This document shows positions 50,331 through 61,395 of a DNA stretch of 64,000 nt, piece after piece; positions within the stretch are counted from its first letter, which is position 1, and each line of letters begins with the position of its first letter. The stretch lies in assembly GCA_029891345.1 (NCBI GenBank), contig CM057009.1, positions 305,661,166-305,725,165 on the forward strand, written 5' to 3'. A program made the position numbers and the translations under genes. The stretch comes from Dryococelus australis. Lineage: Eukaryota; Arthropoda; Insecta; Phasmatodea; Phasmatidae. The notes below the pieces were generated by a model, which was not told where the DNA came from, did no database searches, and saw only the letters and a list, made by a program, of their open reading frames with translations.

Positions 50331-50510
50331 CAGTTCCTCCGCCTCACCACGGACCTTGGCATGCACGCACTCGGAAGACTTTTTTGGTTTTGTACGTACT
50401 TTTACAAGAGAAATCATTGGAAATCCAATTGCCGAGAAAATCATTTATAAAACTACAAACAGTTTTCCTTGTAATATCTGCAATGTACATATTTGTAATA
50501 TTACAAATTA

Positions 50511-50580
50511 TTAGAGACCTGAAAAATTCGCGAGTTCAATGACCTGCAGGCTAGAGACTACAGTCGCATGTAGAAACATG
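50511..50580. mobile_element. MITE-D terminal fragment
   Basis: TAGAGACCTGAAAAATTCGC, then GAGTTCAATGACCTGCAGGC, which is the inverse of the 62.3-kb D terminus. Confidence 0.6.
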
Positions 50581-50588
50581 CCGGTATA

Positions 50589-50822
50589 GGCTGTTCACGG
50601 TAAAGTGAGCACTTTTTAAGGCACTTCCACCAAGCATTAGCCAGTAATAAATATGTTTTCTTGCAGACACAGACATTAACTTGTAAGCGTGGTTGAAGTA
50701 TATACCGCATGCATTAGTAACACGGCAATATAGATATTAAAAAGTGGAGGACAGATAAAAATTTGCTAGAAGGAAACATTTGAGAGGGCCTTAAAAATTG
50801 CTCACTTTATCGTGAACAGCCT
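50589..50822. mobile_element. MITE-B, full length
   Basis: GGCTGTTCACGGTAAAGTGA and GCTCACTTTATCGTGAACAG form a long terminal inverted repeat; the homology extends inward through AAGGC / GCCTTAA. TA flanks on both sides. Confidence 0.92.
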
Positions 50823-51011
50823 ATACCAACTTTACATTGGTTATCTGCTGTCACGGGGTAAGACGGCGATTGGGTCGGCGTTCTCAAGGAGGCGTCAAAC
50901 ACTACGTGGTCCAATGGCTAAAGTTTTATAAACGCAAGAGTTTCGAATTCTAAATTGTCGCAAAATGAATCCGCCAATTCTTCACGCCTCTACTGTTGAT
51001 AGCATTATAAC

Positions 51012-51304
51012 AAGGATCACCCGAATCTCACGAAAAGATTTCATTACCAGTTGTATTTCATAAAAGGTAAGCTTAGATCCACTTTAGTGATTGGGTGATC
51101 TAGATGTTACGCGTCTTAAGTGCCTGTCCATGAATCAGAGACGTACAGTATCGGAGTAGCTTAATTCTGATTGGCCAGTAAACTAACGAAATGTCTTCTT
51201 ACAGACACACGCCGCCAATAAGCTAAAGGAAACTGCTGGCACGCTCATCGGGTATTGAATTCTAGCATGTGCGGAAATCTTTTCGCGAAATTCGGGTGTC
51301 CCTA
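51012..51304. mobile_element. MITE-C, full length
   Basis: GATCACCCGAATCTCACGAA and TTTTCGCGAAATTCGGGTGT are inverse ends; this subtype has ACCCGAA instead of ACCTGTT. The interior has TTCTGATTGGCC and GCCGCCAATAAGC. Confidence 0.82.
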
Positions 51305-51389
51305 CTTATAACAACTTATATCATTGAGAAGTGTACACAAAATAATTTCTTTCTTCTAGAAAACAAATGTGGTGAATTGATAACAACTA

Positions 51390-51396
<7 letters not shown>

Positions 51397-51448
<52 letters not shown>
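51397..51448. repeat. (TA)n microsatellite
   Basis: About 25 uninterrupted TA units. Confidence 0.98.
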
Positions 51449-51449
<1 letters not shown>

Positions 51450-53167
51450 AGACGGCCTGCACGGAGTATTGCAGTCTCCTTACTCATCAAATACGTTTGA
51501 CGACTGCATCTAACCACTCAAGTACGACGCAACACGAGACTACGTAAAGTGAAATAACTTTTCCCATTTTTGGTTTAAAATATCTTTTGCCTGAACTTAT
51601 AAACTATTACTACCTTTTTACCAACCTGGTTTGGGAAAACTTGAAGAGCTGCGTAGAATTTTGTTACGACAAACTTTGGTTACCGACACGGAAGTTCACT
51701 AAGCCATCGGACATAGCGTCGCCGCTCGGAGCCTGTTTTGTTACTGAACTTTTTTGACGTGGCGCCGGATTTTCCGCTGACTAGATGACGCTGTAATCTG
51801 CGGCCACTGCGCATGACCTCCCACCCCTGTGTGACATCACCTTGGAGGTGGTGCAGCAGTACCAATATGATGTTCATTTGTTTGCTAAATTGGTAGCTGA
51901 TAGCGCCGCTTTCTTCCTTGTAATTTTGACGTATTTGTTGGCGATTGGCTGTTCCCCCATCGCCCCTTGAACATTTCCTTTTTTGGTAAAAATTCAGCTA
52001 TGGGGTGATCACTAATTAATACCTTTTAGGGAGAATTAAACAAATTGCGGTATATATACTGGGAGCGGAGTTGTCTCGAGGTCAGACAGCAGCCTCGAAG
52101 GAGCTTCGGAATGCCATGATAAGTATGCCACTAGTTGTATTGCCGGCTCTTATGGCGAGACATAATTTGATGTCCTAATAGGCAGAACGTAGGGGGCCAT
52201 GATGCCCTAAAAAAACCTAGTTAAATCTCGATAAAATGCTTTGTTTTATCCTCGGCCAATCTGAATGCAAGTGTTAAATTTTTGTAAAAAAAAAATTTTA
52301 TGAGATGCCGAATTTAAAATTTAATTTGAATGAACCAATAGCAAAATTATGGACAATCTGGAGGAAATGCCTATACGTTTTGTTCACTAGATAAACCAAG
52401 AAAGTGGTTTAGAGTTTGCCCTGAATTCTGGAAAAATTATTCTTAAAAATGAATGCTCGGTTTCAGGACAGAATATCGTGATTTTGCAAGCTCCGCAGTA
52501 AAAATTTGTAGGTGTCTTTTCTGGAATTTTCCCGGTGAAATTGATTCAATTTGGGAAAATAAAATGTAAACTTTCCAATTGTGGAAAAGACGCAAAAGCG
52601 TGTTTTGAATAGAGAACTATATGGAACATTTTTCATTGTTTTGGAGAAAACATATAAAAAAATTTTTTTTTTTTTTTTTTTACAATTCAATGGCCTTGGT
52701 AACTAGAATATGGCCGGAAAATAATTTATAACCTTCAGTATAAACTATGATATGCCACATAATATTCTTGCATTTTCTATGGCTTTAGGTAAAATTGTAG
52801 ATGGCCTGAAAATACACTGTAACATTCAATATGAAAGAGAGAAATGGTAACTGTTAAGACTATAAAGCCAGTTTTAAATGTTATAATTGGAAATTGTAAA
52901 ATTCGTATTTGTGAAAGATATTTGGCGGCAACAATAATTTATATTGTACATGAAAAATGTGTCTGAAAAGAAAAAAAATTAATGAAATCAAAACACAGTA
53001 TCAGAATTCATGTGTATTGCATTTCAGCTCATAGTATGTAGAATTTTTTCCACGTTAGTGTTCGTCCATGTTTTATTCACTTTGCCTTAACCAGGGTTGT
53101 TTTCGTGTTTTTGTTTTGGATGGTGTTTTCAAATCCACTTTGCCGCGTCCTAGGCTCTAAGGCGTAG

Positions 53168-53170
<3 letters not shown>
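51450..53170. other. Unassigned AT-rich DNA
   Basis: A T-run at 52663-52680 and many short A/T tracts. No exon or named repeat was recognised. Confidence 0.45.

Positions 53171-53201
<31 letters not shown>
53171..53201. repeat. (TA)n microsatellite
   Basis: About 15 TA units directly before a tRNA-like SINE on the other strand, a common position for a SINE A/T-rich tail. Confidence 0.95.
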
Positions 53202-53204
<3 letters not shown>

Positions 53205-53312
53205 TTACGAACAAAGAATGCCCTACTTCGTCAGTACGGGGATTAGAACCTACACCCCTTGCAATATTAACCTCCACCCTTAACCACAAGATCAACTTGA
53301 CTTACGATCTTA
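53202..53312 (-). repeat. tRNA-derived SINE, fourth family
   Basis: On the minus strand CTTGTGGTTAAGGGTGGAGG is followed by box B GTAGGTTCTAATCCCCG and a short body ending in the TA tract. The head differs from SINE-1. Confidence 0.55.
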
Positions 53313-54394
53313 GTAGTCTACTTATTATCATAGTAAATATACCTGGAAGTGCCTAGAAAATATTAAGGAAGTTATTTGATTTGATTAAGAAGAATACATG
53401 TATTCAATTTGAATAGTTATGAGTAACCAGGAAAAAGACAATTAATAAGTAATACGGTCATGTTTTATTGAAATTGTCGTATTATTGTGATTATTTGAGT
53501 TGTTGGAAGTATTTTACGATATTCAAATTTGCAACACATTTCTTTTTGGACGTAGCTACACTTTAAATCACCCATAGGTTTTGCGCAAACAGCTATATAC
53601 AGTTTTACGTTGTCGAAGGTCCGCTATTTTGCTGAAGCTCGTGGCTAGCGGTCAGTATAGTACACACATTTCTTAACCCTTTGAGGAGTATTCACGTATA
53701 TACTCGGGGCTGCGTTCATTTTGAAATTTCTTTGCTCTTGAAAACACACCTCACAATTTTATAGTTTTATTATTTCGCTGGACTTTATCGGAATCTATGT
53801 AACAAATTATAATTAGTCAGCATTTCTGTTCTAAAAAATATAACTTTTCTTTTTAATAATTTCTCAAACGAACCCGCTGTATTGTAAAGCCTGTTACATC
53901 TGTCGCGACACATTAATAGGTACACGGTCAACGCGTGACTTCATTGGCTGAGGCCAGCCAATAATAGACTTTGCAGAGTAATGCAAGCGTGTCCGGTGTA
54001 GCCAGGACCAATAGGGCGATGGCAAGTGGAAAATAGAGACCAATGCATCTGATATTGCTGTAGTGGAGAATACAGGCAGCTCACTTCAACCTTGCCTTCA
54101 GTGCCACTAATATTTGCCATCCTCAAAAAGTTAAGGTCTATTACAAACACGGCCCTTGCAGATTTACGAACGAGTAGTTTTACAAGAGAAATATTTGTAC
54201 TGGCACAAGCATTTGTAAAATTACGAGCAATATCTCAGTAAAAAATTCACTTATTTTTTTACATTGTGAGCTGTGCTCCAAGAAGAACCGCGGCTAGGTA
54301 GTTCCTTCGATGTGGCTTGGCTGCGCGAGGCTATGCGAGCGGACCTTGTGTCTCTTTGGCTACCGCGTGTTGCGAAACGTCCCCTACTGGTAGC
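53313..54394. other. Unassigned DNA
   Basis: A TTAACCCTTTGAGGAG word at 53674 looks like a piggyBac-type left end, but no partner end was found. The rest is unassigned. Confidence 0.4.
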
Positions 54395-55262
54395 GACACC
54401 AGTTTTCCCGTGAAAAGATTTACGCGGAAGCTAGACGTCAGCATTCTAAGTGCGAACTTGCAGTCTTCAGTTGGTTATGGGTAGACACTTGCAAAATTCG
54501 CATAATCTTTCGGTGACATGATAGACTCTACTGCCTTATAAACAAGTGAATAAAATTCGTGGTTTCATAGGCCGCTGCTCTGTAATCAACGTCACGCATC
54601 TGCTTGATCTCCTCAAAAGAGATTGACCACTCCACAGCTGAACTTATATTGTTGGCTAAAGAGTCCTCCGAGGTAAACCAGACATATTTTTGGCCAATGG
54701 CTGATGTTGGTCAACCGCACATTAATTGAAGTTCAGTCTGTCCTTAAATAACATCGCGAATTTTGCAGGTCCCTAGTTATTGGTAGAGACCCGAGAATTT
54801 CGCGAGTTCATTTCTAGACAAGTTGAAATTCACACACATGTACGTTCATGTAATTTATGTAATTGGTCGACGTGTTGTTTGACACCTCCTGGAGATAAAT
54901 GAGCCAATAACAAACATGCAATAAATTGTGCGCCCAACCACCGCCTTTTGCTACCACAACAATAAACCAATAAACAGTTGATATTTGTGTAAGAGTATAT
55001 AAGACTGTGAAGTCTATCTTACAGGTCATTGCACTCACGAATTTCTCTAGTATCTAGTTATTGGTCGCTTGTCTTTGAGTGGAGAGTATCTGTTACACGA
55101 GTAAGTCAATCAGAATTAAATTCCTCCTATACGGAGCGTCCAAGATTCGCGGAAAGACAGAGAGGATGCGTAACAATTTAAATTACCCAATCACTAACGT
55201 GGTTCTGAAGTAAAGTGTTTTGTAGCACAACTTGTCTCGAAATCTTTTCGCGAAAAACCTGT
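54395..55262. mobile_element. MITE-C split by inserted sequence
   Basis: The left part at 54395-54480 has CCAGTTTTCCCGTGAAAAGA and GAAGCTAGACGTCAGCATTC. The right part at 55059-55262 has TCGCTTGTCTTTGAGTGGAG and ends CTTTTCGCGAAAAACCTGTT. Together they make one family C element interrupted near the TTGG box by about 0.57 kb, which includes a MITE-D. Confidence 0.65.
54781..55058. mobile_element. MITE-D copy inside MITE-C
   Basis: The left end AGACCCGAGAATTTCGCGAG and right end GTCATTGCACTCACGAATTT are inverse. It includes GAGCCAATAAC and AGAGTATATAAGACTGTGAA (CCAAT then TATA), in an arrangement repeated in other D copies. Confidence 0.75.
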
Positions 55263-55264
55263 TA

Positions 55265-55540
55265 ATAGGGACACCCGAATTTCGCGAAAAGATTTCCGCA
55301 AATGCTATATTTCAATACCCTACATACATAGCAGCAGTTTCCTTCTGCTCATTGGCGGCGTATCTCTGCGAGAAGACATTTCGTTATTTTACTGTCCAAT
55401 AAAAATCAGGTGGCTTCGATACAGTGCGTCTGCGATTCGCACGCAGATATTTAAGACGCGTGATAAGGCGAACCATGCATCCGCGAAAACAGATCTGAGC
55501 TAAAGTGGTACAAAATACAACAGGTCGAGAAAGCTTAGTC
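55265..55540. mobile_element. MITE-C, right end eroded
   Basis: GGGACACCCGAATTTCGCGA begins it; GATTCGCACGCAGATATTTAAG and a CCAAT box are inside; the right end is degraded (AACAGGTCGAGAAAGC). It lies back to back with the preceding MITE-C. Confidence 0.7.
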
Positions 55541-55700
55541 ACCAGGCGCTAATTGGCGAATGGCGTTACGAAATTGTGCTGTCCAGTGACACCATTTTCC
55601 TGGAGCGTGCTGCTGGGTTTCGCGGTATGAGCGGCTGTTTTGCCTCTGTATTCTTAAGTACTCTGTCACAGAACGCGGACCGTGAGAACTGCTTCAGTAG
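55541..55700. repeat. Family E repeat copy
   Basis: AGTGACACCATTTTCCTGGA, GTTTCGCGGTATGAGCGGCT and TTTGCCTCTGTAT match the 3.9-kb and 60.6-kb copies. Confidence 0.5.
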
Positions 55701-55767
55701 AAAAATTTGCTCGACGTGTCTTCTTACGGCTAGTATTGAACACTTTCAAGGGCCTCGCTGGCGTATA

Positions 55768-55973
55768 GGCTGTTCACGGTAAAATTCGCAATTTCGAAAG
55801 CCCTGCTAAAGATCTACTTGTACACACGTTGGTTGTGTATTTCTCCGACTCGTGTAAGATTAACATTGTCATGGGCCTCGTCACTCCATGCGTCAGTCAG
55901 ATGAAACTGTGGAATTTTAAGAAAAGAAAATACTTTACAAATCTGGTCAGTTTTACTCTTCGATGCATTGGGG

Positions 55974-56020
<47 letters not shown>

Positions 56021-56206
56021 AAATTATCAGAAATAGTAACATAACACTTTTTATTCGACGTCAAGATACGGAACTACTTCCCCTTCCGTCGTTACCAACT
56101 TGACTGGCCGCATTTCACTCGGTGCGGCCGTTAAAATATATGCCGGTATGCGTAGTGAATTTTTTCTAAAATTGATTTCAAAAGTACTCATGGTCGTGAA
56201 CATCCT
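55768..56206 (+). mobile_element. MITE-A with expanded poly-A
   Basis: GGCTGTTCACGGTAAAATTC to ATGGTCGTGAACATCC. The short A-tract normally found after GATGCATT has grown to about 44 A here (55975-56018). Confidence 0.88.
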
Positions 56207-56209
56207 ATA

Positions 56210-56596
56210 TCAAGCATTACTAAGCCACCTATATTCTCTCGACTTTTATTCATATTTATTACAAATAAATGTTTTAATTAATACATAAAATAAAAGTAAA
56301 TGTTCGATTTGACTAAAAATATGAAACTTTTAAGTAAACAGTATAAAACATTTGTGTTCCATGACACTTTTAGGAAAAAACCATACACTTTCCTCATACG
56401 TGGGGCTATATTTCAATGGTTTGATTCGGAAAGTTTAAAGAAACAGCGAATAAACTAAAGACCGTTGAGTGTTTCGCGAATTGATACTTTAGAAAATTTA
56501 ACTTCACAATTATGTTTGCACTTGAATCATTATTTTTTATTGGCTGCAGTCGTGATAAGAACATAGAATATTTTAGAATACAGAAGCGAAACTTCA
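56210..56596. other. Unassigned AT-rich DNA
   Basis: No gene or named repeat was recognised. Confidence 0.5.

Positions 56597-56638
<42 letters not shown>
56597..56638. repeat. (GT)n-(AT)n microsatellite
   Basis: About 11 GT units followed by about 10 AT units. Confidence 0.97.
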
Positions 56639-56699
56639 GGCAAATTACTGGTAAATTACACCTGTACGTGCAGTTAATATGGCCTCACTAGCAGAAAAT

Positions 56700-56815
56700 T
56701 GGTGGATCATCGTTTATTAATATGCGCTTGGAGAGTAATCCGTCAGACGTCAGCGCAACAAATTCAGCAGCATTCAACAGCCAATCAGACACGTGGCCCG
56801 CTCCCAGAGCCTCAC
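56700..56815. repeat. Family E repeat fragment
   Basis: GACGTCAGCGCAACAAATTC and CAACAGCCAATCAGACACG resemble the 47.9-kb copy, with a CCAAT box. Confidence 0.4.
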
Positions 56816-56827
56816 CCTGCCAATGGA

Positions 56828-57350
56828 CGATCGAGTGGGCGGAGAGATTTGGGCGCCTTTTAACACCGAGGTCTTGAGAGCTGATGAGGGTGAAGCGAGG
56901 TGAGTAGGGAGCAGCGCCGGAACGCTAGGGCGGGGTAAACAGTAGATGTTCAAGAAAACCCGCTGACCAGCGTCATCGTTTGGCATGATGCCTTTGTGCG
57001 AAATCCGGGAATCGGACCCATTTAACCTATGTGTAGGGATAGGAACATTTCGCGAGTTCATTTCAGGACAAGATAGACGTCAAACACGTGTACACTGAAG
57101 TTGACTTTGCTATTGGATCGCAGTTTATTAGGCACGCCCTGGATTGCAAGGAAACACGTAGCGAGTGTCATACTGCCAGGTGTGAAGTAACACTGGCCAC
57201 TCTATGGGACAGCAGCCAATGAACAAACATCTGAGGCTCGAGTATACACATGACTGTGGAGTCTAGCCTACACGTCACTGAACACGCGAATTTTTCCTGT
57301 CGCTGCCTATTTGGGAGGCGTGTGTTCTGACCACTACACCGCCGTGGCCC
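56828..57350 (-). repeat. SINE-1 interrupted by a MITE-D
   Basis: The minus-strand body and tail are at 56828-57030 (GGTCTTGAGAGCTGATGAGG, AAGAAAACCCGCTGACCAGC, CGAAATCCGGGAATCGGACC). The tRNA-like head is at 57306-57350 (GGGGCCACGGCGGTGTAGTG on minus). The gap between them is a MITE-D, with CCTAT on both sides. Confidence 0.8.
57034..57303. mobile_element. MITE-D nested in SINE-1
   Basis: GGGATAGGAACATTTCGCGA at the left and GAACACGCGAATTTTTCCTG at the right are inverse ends. It contains GCAGCCAATGAAC and a GAGTATACACATGACTGTGG TATA-like block. Confidence 0.8.
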
Positions 57351-58003
57351 CATGAACGATTGAGCGCATTTAAATTGAAAGAATCGGCACGAAATTTCGA
57401 TTCTTAGTAATTACCGGTTTTGTGGTAGTTGGACTTCTTCAGATTTTTTATTTATGTTTTTCACTGGTTCATGTTTAAAAAGGGCGTCTCTGAAGAACTG
57501 AAGTCCAATCACAACATTACAATAAAGGTATAAGTGTTTGGAGTCTATCTTCACACTAATTGAATTCGCAAATGACTCGGTGTTATAACTGTAAGTGCTT
57601 GCAGTCTACTTTGTATTGGTCTCCCTTTCTTCCGAAATAATTTGCGAAGTTTTCAAGGTTATAGGGATAATTGAGGTGAGTTGTTGAGGAAAAACTGCAC
57701 GCCAGTTCAGAGCTTTGCACGTAGAGGAGATAAGTATGTGATATACCGTGCCTGCATGGTCCTTACTGCACCGGCTCTTCTGGGCTTTTATGCTATACAC
57801 CACACACAAAATTTTGAGGACTACGACTAAGACACAGAATACTAAAGTTCACAGAAGCCAAAAGGTGTATTACCGCGAACTCTAGCACTACGCGTCAGTA
57901 CAATAACCTCGCTGGCTAGAAACATGGCGGGGCGTCGTTTGCCGATGAGCGCCTGGTAACTCACCCGCCAGGCGCCAGACCTGACGAATAAGGAATATTA
58001 GGT
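57351..58003. other. Unassigned, with D and E scraps
   Basis: 57480-57590 includes GGAGTCTATCTTCACACTAA and TTGAATTCGCAAATGACTCG, a MITE-D right half. 57900-57990 resembles family E. No gene was recognised. Confidence 0.4.
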
Positions 58004-58006
58004 ATA

Positions 58007-58238
58007 GGCTATTCATCGTAAAGTGAGCACTTTTTAAGGCCCTCCTAACAGGCATTAACCATTTATGGATATATCTTATTGCAGCCTCAGACGTTAACGT
58101 TTACATTGTACATTGTGTACACTGTGTTTACTGGTCACATTGCATTGTTTACATTAAAAACAGCAGGAAGATAGAAATTGAATAAAAGGAAAAATTTAGA
58201 AGGGCCTTAAGAAGTGCTCACATTGCCGTGAACAGCCT
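58007..58238. mobile_element. MITE-B, full length
   Basis: GGCTATTCATCGTAAAGTGA and GCTCACATTGCCGTGAACAG are inverse ends; the AAGGCCCTCC / AGGGCCTTAA subtermini pair as well. TA flanks. Confidence 0.9.
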
Positions 58239-58252
58239 ATAGTACCCGATAC

Positions 58253-58550
58253 CTAGGGTCAGCTGTTTTTCACGAAAAGATTTACACGCGAAGGCTAGCT
58301 CCAATTTCCTATGGGGTACGTGCAGTTTTTCTTTGGTTATCGGCCACGTGTCTTTCTCGGGAGGCAGGTCCATACCTGACTGGGCCAACCAGAATTTGGT
58401 AACTCCGGCACTGAGTGTCCACGATTCGCGGGCAGACACCTGCGAGACGTGACCATTAAAATCATCAAATCACGAAAGTGGATCACAGCTCTAGTGTTTT
58501 CGAGTGCATGTAGTTCTGAAATCTTTTCGCTAAAAACTGGCGCCCCTACC
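58253..58550. mobile_element. MITE-C, full length
   Basis: TAGGGTCAGCTGTTTTTCAC and TCGCTAAAAACTGGCGCCCC are the ends; AGGCTAGCTCCAATTTCCT and CCACGATTCGCGGGCAGACA are inside. Confidence 0.85.
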
Positions 58551-58664
58551 GATGCGCAATCAGACGCAAAGCTCGTTTCCGGAAACTCGTGCAAACAATC
58601 GGCGAATGGGTACATACACAGTAAATTAACCGCATGCAATGTAATTCTGAATAGGACTACGTAC

Positions 58665-58910
58665 CGGGCCGCGGTGGTTTAGTGGTTAGACTACTCGCCT
58701 CCTACCAAGGCGAAACGGGTATGAGTCCCGGCGCGGTGACCCTTGGGTTTTCGAATGTTGGAATCGGGCCTGACAACGCCGCTGGTCTGGGGATTTTCTC
58801 AGGGATCTCCCTTGTCCTCCGCCCTTATATTCCGGCGCTGCTCTATACTCACCTCGTTTCACCCTCATCGGCTCTCAAGACCCCGATGTAAAGAGGTGCC
58901 CAAATCCCTT
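58665..58910 (+). repeat. SINE-1, full length
   Basis: CGGGCCGCGGTGGTTTAGTG head, GGGTATGAGTCCCGG (box B weakened), GGGGATTTTCTCAGGGATCT, ATTCCGGCGCTGCTCTATAC and TCAAGACCCCGATGTAAAGA. Confidence 0.88.
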
Positions 58911-59225
58911 CACTATTTACTGAATACATACCTTATCTGTGGCCAAATGTTGCTCGCATGACGCTAGCATATAAGTTCCTGCCCATGAAAACAAAACTCT
59001 TGGGGAGAATTTCTTTGTTTCAGTAACCTTTACCAAACATTCACAAGGACGCTTTAATATATCATTACGAATCAAATAATTTGTGTGCTTTTTAGGGACT
59101 AGGGAATTTCTCGTATTCTGAGGCTTGCAGGATATAATCCGCATCTACAGTCCTCTGTATAGTGTAGCATCAGCAATTTGTGCATTGGCTGCTCTTTCTC
59201 TAAGTAGCCAGCCTTAGCATTGATA
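58911..59225. other. Unassigned DNA
   Basis: No gene or repeat family was recognised. Confidence 0.5.
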
Positions 59226-59228
59226 AGT

Positions 59229-59520
59229 AGGGGCCTGTGAATTTCGCAAGTTATTTCAGTAACAGGATAGAAGCCAAGACTGTATAATCGTGTGGTATTT
59301 CATGATAAGAGCAATGTTCTTTAGCCACGCCCTGTGAACTGCCCTTCAGTCAGTAACAAAGAAGAAGAAAAGTCGTTACCGTACTATGTGTAAACAGGTA
59401 GAATATAATAAGAGGATCTCACCACGTTAGCAGCCAATGAGTTCACAGTTGTGGCCCAATAATCTACAAAATGAGAAGTACAGGTTGCTGGCAAAGAATT
59501 CGCTATATTCACTCACATCC
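59229..59520. mobile_element. MITE-D-related diverged copy
   Basis: It starts GGGGCCTGTGAATTTCGCAA and has a GCAGCCAATGAG box; the right end is near GGCAAAGAATTCGCTATATT. Divergence is high. Confidence 0.5.
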
Positions 59521-59990
59521 ATTAATAAGATAGCATGGGATTAAATTTTTGTTTTTGACTCAGGGTCATCCAGGGGCTATTTAGTAAACTGTGGTCCAGT
59601 TGCCCTAAGTAATAAGGGTCAGGCTTGTTCTTAACTACATTACCAAAAACAATGCCGTTTCCAATGTGTTACAGATAGGAAACTTTCGACCAATCATTTC
59701 GGAGCATGCTAGTTTTAAAACAATGTTGGACAGTTTATTTGACACATTCTAGAGAACGCTTGGGCAAATAATACGCTGGCAACAGAATATGCACAGAATC
59801 ACATGCATAAACCTTTAAATGGAAAATTACTTCAGACATGCGCTATTGCGGATCTATGTCGCTAAGGAAAACGCGGAGGATGACATTTGACTCGTACACG
59901 AGAACAAGCTACGACTTGCTGTTTTCAAAAGATTTTTAAAACATAAAAAAAAAAAAAAAAAATCTTCAAGGAATTCAGTCAAGAGTGAGT
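59521..59990. other. Unassigned DNA
   Basis: An A-run of about 18 lies at 59945. No gene was recognised. Confidence 0.5.
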
Positions 59991-59998
59991 GAATGAGT

Positions 59999-60255
59999 GA
60001 AGAGAATTGGGCTGCTCTTAACAACGAGGCCTTGAGAGCCGATGACGGTAATTGAGGTGAGTATGGGGCAGCGCCCGAATGAAAGGGGCGGGGGAAACGG
60101 GAGATCCTCGAGAAAACCCGCCAACCAGCGGCGTCGTCCGGCACGATCCCCACATGTGAAAATCCGGGAGTGATTGAACCCTGCGATTGAACTCGGTTCG
60201 TCTTGGGGGGGGGGGGGGAGGGAGGGTAAGATAACCGCACAGCCATCGTAGTCCC
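59999..60255 (-). repeat. SINE-1, full length with poly-G run
   Basis: Tail TCTCAAGGCCTCGTTGTTAA, CCCGTTTCCCCCGCCCC, GGGTTTTCTCGAGGATCTCC and GAGTTCAATCGCAGGGTTCA on the minus strand. A run of 12 G followed by AGGG lies at 60207-60222 inside the tRNA-like head. Confidence 0.85.
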
Positions 60256-60329
60256 TTTCGTCAAGAGTTCCAACAATTAAAACGAAGCAAAACAGGACGA
60301 GAAATTAACGAACGAGTAACAAAGGCCAT

Positions 60330-60332
<3 letters not shown>

Positions 60333-60411
<79 letters not shown>
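60333..60411. repeat. (AT)n microsatellite
   Basis: About 39 uninterrupted AT units. Confidence 0.98.
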
Positions 60412-60412
<1 letters not shown>

Positions 60413-60424
60413 AAATGTACATAA

Positions 60425-60655
60425 AACACACTAGACGATCCGACGAAGACGATGCAGGCGATCGCTGCTAGATGTTTCCTATTGGCTGGGCTTCCAGCTA
60501 GTGAGTAAGGTACAAGACGCTCATCGGTGAACGGATTTCCGACATTTTGCTGCACAGTGACGCCATTTCGCTGGTGTGTGCGTCTGGAGTTCACGGAGTA
60601 AGCGGCTACTTCACCCCTGTATTTTTAATCACTCTGTCGCTCGTCCATGACGTAT
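60425..60655. repeat. Family E repeat copy
   Basis: CACAGTGACGCCATTTCGCT, GGAGTTCACGGAGTAAGCGG and TTCACCCCTGTATTTTTAA match the 3.9-kb and 55.6-kb copies. Confidence 0.5.
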
Positions 60656-60949
60656 GTCTGAAGTAAGTCTTCATTTTATCACTTGCTCCCATTGCAAGTA
60701 TCATAATAAGAACACAACAAGATTGTATAATCGCCACAGTAACATTCACTATTTTAGTGCGTTTCTACAGCTGTTGGTACCACTGTCTGGTAACTTTTAT
60801 TACTTAGTTTTAGAATAAGCATTTATGGCCGGCTTATACTATATTAATACGTTTTATGTATATCTATTCTATTTTTTTTTTAAATATTTCCTATGCTTTG
60901 TTTTATAATCAGGTGTGTTTTACATTTATCGTTTGCAATTTGTTTTGCG

Positions 60950-61395
60950 TACTTATAAAACGTAGTTAAGAGTCGCCGTCGTGTGGCGCCACTGGCGAGT
61001 GGGTGACGTCACCCGATCGAGTGCCGCGCGAGTAAAGTTGCGCGCGGGTGATCGTAACGAAGGGAGTGGGCGAGCCCGTGGACGAGTGCGTACGAGGGTG
61101 TGTCGAAGTGTGGAGACGAATGCGTCAAAGACGTACGCGAAAGTTAATCCGAGCTGCGAGGCAACGGAGCACCGTATTGAACTTTGCTGGCATGGCGCGG
61201 GCTGTCAGCTGTTGCGCGCGTGTGTGTGTGTGTGTGTGTGACCTACGAACGGAACATGTGTGCGAGGCGAGAGGTACCTTACCGGCCGGCGAGCGGACAG
61301 CAGAACGGACAACTTGTCTCATGATGGCGCGCCGACGAGCCGGGGGTAGTTCTGGCAGGCCCGTGTTTCGCTGTGTGGCGACACGTGACTAGCGG
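60950..61395 (+). promoter_or_regulatory. GC-rich, CpG-rich promoter-like block with CRE palindrome
   Basis: TATAAAA at 60954-60960 precedes about 430 bp of CpG-rich sequence unlike anything nearby. GGGTGACGTCACCC (61001-61014) contains a full cAMP-response element TGACGTCA. A (GT)n tract lies at 61220. The frames inside are low-complexity, Arg- and Val-rich and probably not protein. It may be the promoter and first non-coding exon of a gene, on either strand; the TATA box favours plus, but the same-strand position upstream of the CaMKK exon makes a minus-strand promoter possible too. Confidence 0.4.

Noticed and set aside
53674..53700. piggyBac-type left end TTAACCCTTTGAGG
   Set aside because: No matching inverse end with TTAA was found downstream.
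60981..61392. Arg/Val-rich proteins in the GC-rich block
   Set aside because: Low-complexity frames in a CpG-rich promoter-like stretch with a GT microsatellite; no domain.
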